A DNA stretch of 13,088 bases. Origin: Tepidimonas sp. UBA997. Its GTDB lineage: Bacteria; Pseudomonadota; Gammaproteobacteria; Burkholderiales; Burkholderiaceae_C. The position numbers and the translations under genes were made by a program. Shown piece after piece: positions 7,102 through 13,088 of this stretch. Under the pieces are notes generated by a model. The model worked only from the letters and a program-made list of their open reading frames with translations, was not told the origin of the DNA and searched no databases. Where the stretch lies: assembly GCA_002291945.1 (NCBI GenBank), contig DBAZ01000029.1, forward strand, positions 4,687 to 17,774, in the 5' to 3' direction. Each line of letters starts with the position of its first letter. Position 1 is the first letter of the stretch.

Positions 7102-9264
7102 ATGAACAAGCAGGAACAAGAACCGGCGTCGGTGGCCGCTGGCCTCCAGTCCAGTGACGAGTTGCTGGCGGCGCTGCTGATACTGGCACGGCTGCACGAC
7201 AGCCCCATCACGGCGGAAGGGGCGGTGGCCGGTTTGCCGCTCGAGTCGGGTCGCCTGACGCCTTCACTGTTCGAGCGGGCGGCGCATCGGGCGGGTCTGA
7301 GCAGTCGGCTCGTCAAGCAGCCCTTGGCGGGACTGAAGGCCGAACTGCTGCCATGTGTGCTGCTCATGCAGGACGAACAGGCTTGCGTGCTCGTTGCGCG
7401 CGACGAGGCCCATGGCACGGCGACGGTGGTGTTTCCTGAACTGGGCGATGCGCCCGTCCAGATCCCTCTGACTGAACTCAATCGCCGCTATCTGGGGCGG
7501 GCCATCTACGCACGGCCACGACTGCGCTTCGATGCCCGCAGCCCGTCCGTCCAGACCCCCCGCAAGGAGCACTGGTTCTGGGGTGTGATCGCGGAAAACG
7601 GCCCGCTGTACCGCGATGTGCTGCTGGCGGCATTCCTGACCAACCTCTTTGCGGTGGCCATGCCCTTGTTCGTGATGAACGTCTATGACCGTGTCGTCCC
7701 CAACCAGGCGTTCGATACGCTGTGGGTGCTGTCGGCTGGGGTCGGTCTGATCATCCTGGGGGATCTGTTGCTCAAGACCCTGCGCAGCCGTTTTGTGGAT
7801 CTGGCCAGCAGCCGGGCGGATGTGAAGCTGTCCGCCTACATCATGGAGCGGGTATTGGGCACACGGATGGAGCATCGGCCCGCCTCGGCTGGCTCCTTTG
7901 CCGCCAATCTCCGCGCTTTCGAATCGGTGCGGGATTTCATCGGATCGGCCACGGTGGTCGCTTTCATTGACCTGCCCTTTGCCCTGATCTTCTTCATCGT
8001 CATTGGCTGGATCGCCTGGCCCATGCTGATTCCGTTGATTTTGGGTGCGCTGGTGTTGCTGGTCTATGCGCTGGCGGTGCAGGGGCGCATGCACGAACTC
8101 GCCGAAACCACTTACCGGGCAGGAGCACAGCGCAACGCGACCCTCGTCGAGGGACTGGTGGGGTTCGAGACCATCAAGGCCATGGGTGCCGAAGCCCCCA
8201 TTCAGCGCAAGTGGGAGAAAAGCGCGGCACTGCTGGCGCGCATCGGTGCGCAGTTGCGGCTGCTCTCCAGTAGTGCCACGCATACCTCGGCGTTTGTCCA
8301 GCAGGCCATCACGGTGAGCATCATCATTCTGGGGGTTTACCTGATCGGCCAGCGAGAACTCACCATGGGGGGGCTGATTGCCTGCACCATGCTGGCATCC
8401 CGCGCCATGATGCCGATCAGTCAGGTGGCGGGCTTGCTGGTCCAGTACCACACCGCAGCCACCGCCCTGACGTCTTTGGACGAGATGATGAAACGTGAGG
8501 TCGAACGACCCGACGATGCCCAGTTCCTGGTGCGCGGCTCGATTCAAGGCGCGATCGAGTTCAAGGATGTCTCGTTCAACTACCCCGGCCAGCAGCAGTC
8601 GTCCCTGCGCAACGTGAGCTTTCGCATCCAGCCGGGTGAAAAAGTGGCCATTCTGGGGCGGGTGGGCTCGGGCAAAACCACGCTGCAGAAACTGGTCATG
8701 GGGCTTTATCAGCCGACCGGCGGCGCGGTGCTGGTGGACGGGATCGATCAGCGCCAACTCGATCCCGCCGAACTGCGTCGGCATATCGGCTACGTGCAGC
8801 AGGACGTGATGCTGTTCTACGGCACGCTGCGCGACAACATCACGCTGGCTTCGCCCATGGCAGACGACGCCGAAGTGCTCAAGGCGGCTCGCATTGGGGG
8901 GATTCAGGAACTGGTCAACAGCCATCCGCAGGGATTCGACATGCTGGTGGGGGAGCGTGGGGAATCGCTGTCGGGCGGGCAGCGTCAGGGCGTCGCCATC
9001 GCCCGGGCCGTGATCCACGACCCGTCCATCCTGCTGCTCGACGAGCCCACCGCGTCGATGGATCACACCAGCGAGGAAGACATCAAGCGCCGATTGCGCG
9101 AATTCATGCCTGGCAAGACGGTGATCCTCATCAGCCACCGCACATCGCTGCTCGATCTGGTGGATCGCATCATCGTCGTGGATGCGGGTCGTATCGTGGC
9201 CGATGGTCCGAAGGATCAGGTGGTTCAGGCATTGCGGCAGGGCCGCATCGGAAAGGCGGCATGA
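7102..9264 (+). CDS. Type I secretion ABC transporter, LapB-type (permease fused to ATPase)
   Basis: A 720-residue inner-membrane exporter half. A C39-like domain (about 15-130) lacks the peptidase Cys, so it is expected to bind substrate rather than cut a leader, as in HlyB and LapB. The transmembrane domain spans about 170-445. The nucleotide-binding domain (about 478-720) has Walker A GRVGSGKT (519-526), signature LSGGQ (623-627), Walker B ILLLDEP (643-649) and H-loop H679. I chose ATG 7102, with GGATG at 7093-7097, over longer frames: the region upstream looks like promoter and the N-terminus then matches relatives. It overlaps the fusion-protein gene by ATGA (9261-9264). The retention-module adhesin downstream makes it the likely dedicated exporter of that protein. 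Confidence 0.94.
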   Translation: MNKQEQEPASVAAGLQSSDELLAALLILARLHDSPITAEGAVAGLPLESGRLTPSLFERAAHRAGLSSRLVKQPLAGLKAELLPCVLLMQDEQACVLVARDEAHGTATVVFPELGDAPVQIPLTELNRRYLGRAIYARPRLRFDARSPSVQTPRKEHWFWGVIAENGPLYRDVLLAAFLTNLFAVAMPLFVMNVYDRVVPNQAFDTLWVLSAGVGLIILGDLLLKTLRSRFVDLASSRADVKLSAYIMERVLGTRMEHRPASAGSFAANLRAFESVRDFIGSATVVAFIDLPFALIFFIVIGWIAWPMLIPLILGALVLLVYALAVQGRMHELAETTYRAGAQRNATLVEGLVGFETIKAMGAEAPIQRKWEKSAALLARIGAQLRLLSSSATHTSAFVQQAITVSIIILGVYLIGQRELTMGGLIACTMLASRAMMPISQVAGLLVQYHTAATALTSLDEMMKREVERPDDAQFLVRGSIQGAIEFKDVSFNYPGQQQSSLRNVSFRIQPGEKVAILGRVGSGKTTLQKLVMGLYQPTGGAVLVDGIDQRQLDPAELRRHIGYVQQDVMLFYGTLRDNITLASPMADDAEVLKAARIGGIQELVNSHPQGFDMLVGERGESLSGGQRQGVAIARAVIHDPSILLLDEPTASMDHTSEEDIKRRLREFMPGKTVILISHRTSLLDLVDRIIVVDAGRIVADGPKDQVVQALRQGRIGKAA

Positions 9265-10679
9265 TGGCGGATATCAACGAACAAGCCTTCAAGCGCATCG
9301 GCCAGGCCACCCAGGCGGGCGAGCGTGTCAGCGAGCCGGTGTTTGGTGGGCTGGCCCGGCGATTGTCCGCCGAGACGCATCCGGACTCGCTCGATTGGGC
9401 GGGTGATGCCGACTGGGCCCAGCTTCAGCAAGAGCCACTGCGGGCGCGCTGGCTGCTGCGCATTGCGGCGGTCGTGCTGGTGCTGCTGGTCGTGTGGGCA
9501 GCGCTGGCCGAGGTGGACGAAGTCACGCGCGGCGAAGCCCGTGTCGTGCCCAGCACCCAGGTCCAGGTCATCCAGAGCGTTGACGGTGGCGTGGTCGACG
9601 AGATTCTGGTACGTGTGGGGCAGGTGGTCGAGCCGGGAGATCTGCTGTTGCGAGTGGACACCACCCGGTTTGCCGCCAACCTCGGTGAAAGTCGAGTCAG
9701 CCAGGCCGCTTTGCGCGTTCGTGCGCTGCGACTGGAAGCCCTGATCCATAACCGGCCGTTCGATGTCCCGCCCGAACTGGCGCGGGAGGTGCCCGACATC
9801 GTGGCTCAGGAACACAGCCTGTTCAATTCCCGGCGAGCCGAAATCAGCACTCAACTCTCGATCGCGCAAAGCCAGTTGGCCCAGCGCCAGCAGGAACTGA
9901 ATGAAGCCACCGCCCGCCGTGCCCAGGCCGAACAGGGCCTGCAGTTGACGCAGCGCGAACTGCAGGCCACCCGCCCCATGGTGGCCACCGGTGCCGTGTC
10001 GGAGGTGGAAGTGCTGAGGCTGGAACGTGAGGTGGCGGGATTGCGTGGCGACCTGGAGCAGAGTACGGCGCAAATGTCGAGAGTCCGCGCGGCCATCAAC
10101 GAAGCCCAGCGGCGCATTGATGAAGTGCAGTTGTCGGTTCGTAACCAGATGGGGGCCGAACTCTCCGAGACCCTGGGTCGCCTCACCGCCCTCACCGAGG
10201 GGGATCGTGCGCTTGCCGACAAAGTGGTCAAAGCCGAAATTCGCTCCCCCGTGCGTGGCACCGTCAACCGGCTGCTCATCAATACCGTGGGGGGCGTGGT
10301 TCAGCCCGGGCGCGAGGTGGTGGAAATCGTCCCGCTGGACGACGCCCTCATCCTGGAGGCCCAGATCACCCCCAAGGACATCGCCTTCCTGCGCCCCGGT
10401 CTGGAGGCCATGGTCAAGTTCACGGCGTACGACTTCACCATTTTTGGTGGCCTCAAGGCCGACCTGGAGAGCATCGGCGCGGACTCGGTGGTGGACGAAC
10501 AAGGCAACGCCTTCTTCGTCGTGCGTCTGCGCACCCGTGAAAATACCCTGGGCGAAGGTTTGCCCATTATTCCTGGCATGGTGGCTCAGGTGGACATCCT
10601 GACCGGCAAGCGCACGGTGCTGAGCTACCTGCTCAAGCCGGTGTTGCGCGCCAAGGCCAATGCCCTGTCTGAACGTTAA
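9261..10679 (+). CDS. HlyD/LapC-type membrane fusion protein of type I secretion
   Basis: A 472-residue periplasmic adaptor that links the ABC exporter to an outer-membrane TolC-like channel. A cytoplasmic N-tail (1-62) precedes one membrane span (about 65-84, WLLRIAAVVLVLLVVWAALA). A first lipoyl half follows (about 92-138, SVDGGVVDEILVRVGQVVEPGD), then a long alpha-helical hairpin rich in Gln, Glu and Ala (about 180-320). The second lipoyl half (IRSPVRGTVNRLLIN, GGVVQPGREVVEIVP) and a beta-barrel domain complete it. The start at 9261 overlaps the ABC stop, with GAAAGG at 9251-9256; ATG 9264 is an equally possible start. The gap to the regulator gene is 16 bases. No tolC homologue follows in this window. 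Confidence 0.94.
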   Translation: MMADINEQAFKRIGQATQAGERVSEPVFGGLARRLSAETHPDSLDWAGDADWAQLQQEPLRARWLLRIAAVVLVLLVVWAALAEVDEVTRGEARVVPSTQVQVIQSVDGGVVDEILVRVGQVVEPGDLLLRVDTTRFAANLGESRVSQAALRVRALRLEALIHNRPFDVPPELAREVPDIVAQEHSLFNSRRAEISTQLSIAQSQLAQRQQELNEATARRAQAEQGLQLTQRELQATRPMVATGAVSEVEVLRLEREVAGLRGDLEQSTAQMSRVRAAINEAQRRIDEVQLSVRNQMGAELSETLGRLTALTEGDRALADKVVKAEIRSPVRGTVNRLLINTVGGVVQPGREVVEIVPLDDALILEAQITPKDIAFLRPGLEAMVKFTAYDFTIFGGLKADLESIGADSVVDEQGNAFFVVRLRTRENTLGEGLPIIPGMVAQVDILTGKRTVLSYLLKPVLRAKANALSER

Positions 10680-10695
10680 GCGATGGATGAGACCT

Positions 10696-11331
10696 ATGAG
10701 CCAGCGATTTTTCCTGATCCAGTCCGGTATCCCTCCCGAGCGTTGGGTGCAAGCCTTTCCCGCAGGAATGTGGTGTCCACCGGCCAAACTCACCGCCACG
10801 CTGCAAGCGGGGGCTGTGGTGTGGGTGCCGACCGTGCTCTCCCGCTGGGAGGAGCGTGTACGTACCCTGCTGGCCCAGCATCCGGGCACCCAGGTGGTGG
10901 TAGCTTCCCCGGTGCCTGAAGACAGTGAGGGGCTGCGAGCCATCCAGGCGGGGGCGCGAGCCTACTGCCATTTGCAGGCCGTGCCCGGTGTGTTGCAAGA
11001 GGTGGATCAGGTGGTGCGTCATGGCGGCCTTTGGGTCGGGCCCGACCTGGTGCTGCGCCTGATGCGGGCCACCCAGCAAGCGCTGTCCGGCAGCCCTTCG
11101 GCACCCTTGCCCGAGGTCGATCTATCGGTGCTGTCTGAGCGCGAACGCCAGGTGGCACTGGCCGTTGCCGAAGGGCGCAGCAACCGCGAGGTGGCCCAGT
11201 CCCTGTTCATTTCGGAACGCACCGTCAAGGCCCACCTGGGGGCAGTGTTCGAGAAGCTGGGGGTTCGCGACCGTGTGCAGATGGTGCTGCAGCTTTCGGC
11301 CAGTCAACGTCCTGCAAGGAATGATGCATGA
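10696..11331 (+). CDS. LuxR/NarL-type regulator with a degenerate receiver-like domain
   Basis: A 211-residue DNA-binding protein. The C-terminal LuxR helix-turn-helix (about 145-200) is clear: LSERERQVALAVAEGRSNREVAQ, then ISERTVKAHLGAVFEKLGVRDR. The N-terminal 125 residues show a receiver-like strand/helix pattern (VVWVPT at 41-46, VVVASPVPE at 67-75, GARAYCH at 86-92, GGLWVGPDLV at 110-119). The third strand has Trp/Pro where phospho-acceptor Asp normally lies, and the conserved Lys position near 92-93 is His/Leu; S71 stands at the Thr/Ser position. It probably works without phosphorylation. I chose ATG 10696 (GGATGAG at 10685-10691); in-frame ATG 10687 and 10660 are alternatives, the last inside the fusion-protein gene. 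Its place between exporter and adhesin suggests control of this locus. Confidence 0.87.
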   Translation: MSQRFFLIQSGIPPERWVQAFPAGMWCPPAKLTATLQAGAVVWVPTVLSRWEERVRTLLAQHPGTQVVVASPVPEDSEGLRAIQAGARAYCHLQAVPGVLQEVDQVVRHGGLWVGPDLVLRLMRATQQALSGSPSAPLPEVDLSVLSERERQVALAVAEGRSNREVAQSLFISERTVKAHLGAVFEKLGVRDRVQMVLQLSASQRPARNDA

Positions 11332-11579
11332 GCCAGCCCTCACCCGTCGGCCAACCGTCAACCCAGGCGGACAGTGCGGAACGCCGGGCCTTGCTGGATT
11401 CCGATGCTGGTCTGGCCCGGGTCACGGAGGACTTGATCGACATCCTGATCAACCGTGGGGTGATCCAGTTCACCGACTTTCCCGCTGCGGCCCAGGCCAA
11501 GCTGCTGGAGCGGCGGCAAACCCGTGCCACACTCAGCCGACGCCTGCGGTTGCTGGATGACGAAAACGGTCTCATGTAA
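11328..11579 (+). CDS. Small conserved protein of the 'tryptophan synthase beta-like' family, unknown function
   Basis: An 83-residue soluble protein with no signal peptide or membrane span. Residues about 28-66 (ARVTEDLIDILINRGVIQFT, then DFPAAAQAKLLERRQTR) match the core of small proteobacterial proteins often labelled 'tryptophan synthase subunit beta-like'. The label is misleading: the protein is far too short and shows no PLP site. Relatives I recall carry a longer N-terminus; here a Ser/Pro/Gln-rich 18 residues replaces it. The ATG overlaps the regulator stop (ATGA, 11328-11331) with AAGGA at 11316-11320, so it is translationally coupled to the LuxR-type gene. It ends 79 bases before the adhesin start. 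A partner or modulator of the regulator or the secretion machinery is possible but unproven. Confidence 0.82.
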   Translation: MSQPSPVGQPSTQADSAERRALLDSDAGLARVTEDLIDILINRGVIQFTDFPAAAQAKLLERRQTRATLSRRLRLLDDENGLM

Positions 11580-11605
11580 AAACTGTACCTTGGTTCAATA
11601 GGCAG

Positions 11606-11621
11606 CCGCTGCATCGAGCGG
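11606..11621. promoter_or_regulatory. Small hairpin in the adhesin upstream region
   Basis: CCGCT and AGCGG arms (11606-11610, 11617-11621) enclose a six-base loop. A second pair, GTACC (11585-11589) and GGTAC (11620-11624), shares the right arm and could form an alternative fold. No T run follows, so it is not an intrinsic terminator. The 79-base interval 11580-11658 shows no convincing promoter hexamers. Confidence 0.3.
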
Positions 11622-11646
11622 TACGCTTCTGTCATTCAACCTGAAC

Positions 11647-11651
11647 AGGAG
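11647..11651 (+). promoter_or_regulatory. Ribosome binding site of the adhesin gene
   Basis: AGGAG lies seven bases before ATG 11659. This supports that start and independent strong translation of the adhesin. Confidence 0.75.
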
Positions 11652-11658
11652 TGTCACC

Positions 11659-13088
11659 ATGGCCCAAGCCACCGTTCTTTCCGTCACCGGTAACGCCGTC
11701 GTTGTCGCCGCCGATGGCTCCACCCGTCCGCTGAAGGCGGGCGATGTCATCCAGCGCGGCGAAATCATCCGCACCCTGGACGGTGCTCGCGTTGAGCTGC
11801 GCATGGAAGACGGGCAGGTGGTTGCCATGGCACCGGGCCAGGCACTGCGCGTGGACGAATCGCTCGCCCAGACCGAATCGACGCCCACCGCAACCGAAGC
11901 GGCTCTCGTGCCGGGCTCGGTCGAGCAAATCCTGCAAGTCCTGGAGCAAGGTGGCGACCTGCTGGAAGAACTCGAAGCCCCGGCCGCCGGTCCGGCGGGC
12001 GGCGCTGGTGGCGACGGCAGCGACTTCGTGCGCTTGTTGCGTGTGGTCGAAGGTGTCGACCCCCTTTCCTTTCAGTTCGGCGCTGGCCCGGCCGGTGTGC
12101 TGGACATCCAACTCGACGCCGATCCCGCGCCCGTGGTGCTGTCGTTCACCCTTGCTCTGGAGGAAGAGTCGATCCCCGAGGGTGGTGGCAACGACGAGGT
12201 CGATGGCCAGTCTTTCACGCGGAGTGGCAATTTACTGGACGGTGTAGGCGGCGTCCTGTTCTCGATCATCGTGCCCGGCTTCGCACCCGTCCCCGTGACT
12301 GCCGGTGGCGTCACTCTGTTCTTCGGGTCCAACGGTCAGGCTTTGGGTGCCAATTCGTCGGATGTGGCGTCTGTCGAGCTGACGGTGTTCCCCAACGGCA
12401 GCTTCACAGTCACGGTCGTGGGCCCGCTCAATCACACCGGGCAGGGCGAAGATTTCGTCAATCTCAGCCAGGTGGTTCTCAATGGCCTCGCGGGTTCGGG
12501 GGGGGTATTGACCATCAACCTCGGTCTGGTGGTTCAGGACGACACGCCGGAGCAAACGCCTGAAGCCGGAGTGACCGCCACGGTCGCTGAAAACGATGTG
12601 CTGACTGATGGGTCACGCGGCACGTCACCCAACGATGGCAACACCGACGGGTCGTTCACAGGGGATCCTCTTGATGAGTCTGGTGGTCCCGCCAACGTCA
12701 CGGGATCGATTGCATCCCTGGTGTCCTTTGGCGCGGACGGTCGAGGCAGCAACGGGTTCAGCTTGTTGACGGACGTGTCGAGTCTGGTCGCCCAAGGGCT
12801 CAAGTCCAACGGCGACGCCTTGAACTACCGCGTGGATGGCAATCTGCTCACCGCCTACGTTGTCCCCTCCGGAGGTAGTGAGGAGCGGGTCGTTTTCACC
12901 CTTCGTGTCGAGAGCAATGGTGATTACGCCTTCCGCCTCTATGACCAGTTGGATCACGGCGCACCCGGCAGCCCGAATGCCGGTAGCCTGTCCATCGATT
13001 TGGCATCGGTGCTCCTGGCCACCGATGGCGACGGCGACTCGATCACGATTGATCGCGGCTTCACGATCAACATCGCCGATGACGTGCC
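11659..13088 (+). CDS. Retention-module (LapA-type) large adhesin, N-terminal part, runs off the window
   Basis: The frame from ATG 11659 is open for 476 codons to the window edge with no stop; the full protein is probably very large. There is no Sec signal peptide, as expected for type I secretion. Residues 1-70 form a retention module (ATVLSVTGNAVVVAADGS, PLKAGDVIQRGEIIRT, DGQVVAMAPGQALRVDE). After a helical, acidic stretch (86-107) comes Pro-Ala-Ala-Gly (108-111), placed where LapG-type proteases cut between the two Ala, then a Gly-rich linker. In LapA systems the module plugs the outer-membrane channel until LapG releases it under c-di-GMP/LapD control. From about 155 on, two repeat units begin, with DGDGD at 456-460 fitting calcium binding. 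Exporter genes lie upstream; LapD and LapG are not seen here. Confidence 0.9.
   Translation, partial: MAQATVLSVTGNAVVVAADGSTRPLKAGDVIQRGEIIRTLDGARVELRMEDGQVVAMAPGQALRVDESLAQTESTPTATEAALVPGSVEQILQVLEQGGDLLEELEAPAAGPAGGAGGDGSDFVRLLRVVEGVDPLSFQFGAGPAGVLDIQLDADPAPVVLSFTLALEEESIPEGGGNDEVDGQSFTRSGNLLDGVGGVLFSIIVPGFAPVPVTAGGVTLFFGSNGQALGANSSDVASVELTVFPNGSFTVTVVGPLNHTGQGEDFVNLSQVVLNGLAGSGGVLTINLGLVVQDDTPEQTPEAGVTATVAENDVLTDGSRGTSPNDGNTDGSFTGDPLDESGGPANVTGSIASLVSFGADGRGSNGFSLLTDVSSLVAQGLKSNGDALNYRVDGNLLTAYVVPSGGSEERVVFTLRVESNGDYAFRLYDQLDHGAPGSPNAGSLSIDLASVLLATDGDGDSITIDRGFTINIADDV
12121..12549 (+). repeat. Adhesin repeat unit 1 (diverged, T1SS-143-like)
   Basis: Residues about 155-297 of the adhesin. 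The marker blocks are PNGSFTVTVVGPLNH (245-259) and the closing VVQDDTP (291-297), equivalent to blocks in unit 2. The DGDGD calcium motif of unit 2 is missing. Boundaries are approximate and the family name is assigned from memory of the motif pattern. Confidence 0.6.
12550..13088 (+). repeat. Adhesin repeat unit 2 (T1SS-143-like), cut by the window edge
   Basis: Residues about 298-476. It opens with VTATVAENDVLTDGS, carries SNGDYAFRLYDQLDH (419-433) and the acidic DGDGDSITID (456 on), and ends at INIADDV, where a Pro probably follows. The equivalent motifs are 174-180 residues from those of unit 1, a plausible repeat period. More units are expected beyond the edge. Confidence 0.65.

Noticed and set aside
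7102..7500. Reading the exporter's N-terminal domain as an active C39 bacteriocin-processing peptidase
   Set aside because: The catalytic Cys motif is absent from the expected N-terminal position and the cargo next door has no double-glycine leader. It fits the C39-like domain of RTX/LapB exporters.
7264..9138. 624-residue frame antisense to the ABC exporter
   Set aside because: Composition typical of a GC-rich antisense shadow; the plus strand has Walker A, signature and Walker B in frame.
9225..10943. 572-residue frame antisense to the HlyD-type gene and regulator
   Set aside because: It covers parts of three real plus-strand genes, and the translation is His/Gln/Gly-rich with no domain.
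11328..11579. Taking the small protein as a tryptophan synthase subunit or as an anti-sigma/toxin-antitoxin protein
   Set aside because: It is too short and has no PLP-binding region for the enzyme. No toxin partner or sigma factor is adjacent.
11600..11613. Possible sigma-54 promoter (AGGCAG...TGCAT) before the adhesin
   Set aside because: The GG and GC dinucleotides are 8 bases apart rather than the 10 needed for a -24/-12 promoter.
11632..12111. Frames of 97-167 residues on both strands within 11595-12332
   Set aside because: They lie inside the open adhesin frame that starts at 11659, has a good ribosome site and reads as a retention module. They are shadows that become visible because the real frame has no stop in the window.

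Overview
The window reads as chromosomal DNA of a GC-rich betaproteobacterium, most likely Burkholderiales near the Comamonadaceae. This is inferred from four things: an S10 ribosomal cluster that stops after rpsQ at a terminator, a permease-less EIIA-Man/HPr/EI operon, a divergent cytochrome c'/cytochrome b561 pair, and a small lipoprotein with a Burkholderiales look. No rRNA, tRNA, CRISPR array, insertion sequence or prophage gene was seen. Genes are packed tightly and no gene-free stretch exceeds about 130 bases.

Layout. (1) 1-1086: end of the S10 operon (rpsC 3' end, rplP, rpmC, rpsQ) closed by a strong hairpin terminator. (2) 1101-4496: a set of redox and envelope genes. It holds a Prx5-type peroxiredoxin; a minus-strand pair of cytochrome b561 and GNAT acetyltransferase; a divergent cytochrome c' with a tandem 16-bp repeat in the shared upstream region; a minus-strand TlpA-like thioredoxin lipoprotein; and a divergent lipoprotein of unknown function. 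(3) 4549-6975: EIIA-Man, ptsH and ptsI, three overlapping genes for a PTS phosphorelay with no sugar permease here. (4) 7102-13088: a type I secretion and giant adhesin locus. It runs from a LapB-type ABC exporter and a LapC-type membrane fusion protein to a LuxR-type regulator, an 83-residue protein and the start of a large surface protein that leaves the window open.

The last region is the most interesting. The open frame from 11659 to the window edge (476 codons, no stop) begins with a LapA-type retention module. It has a Pro-Ala-Ala-Gly site at residues 108-111, where LapG-type periplasmic proteases cut, followed by two diverged units resembling the T1SS-143 repeat. The exporter genes upstream would secrete it, while the outer-membrane TolC/LapE partner and the LapD/LapG control pair are not in the window. 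Between exporter and adhesin lie two tightly coupled genes. One is a LuxR-type regulator whose receiver-like half seems to lack the phospho-acceptor Asp. The other is a small protein of a family often mislabelled 'tryptophan synthase subunit beta-like'. Their placement suggests a role in adhesin expression or export, which is inference only.
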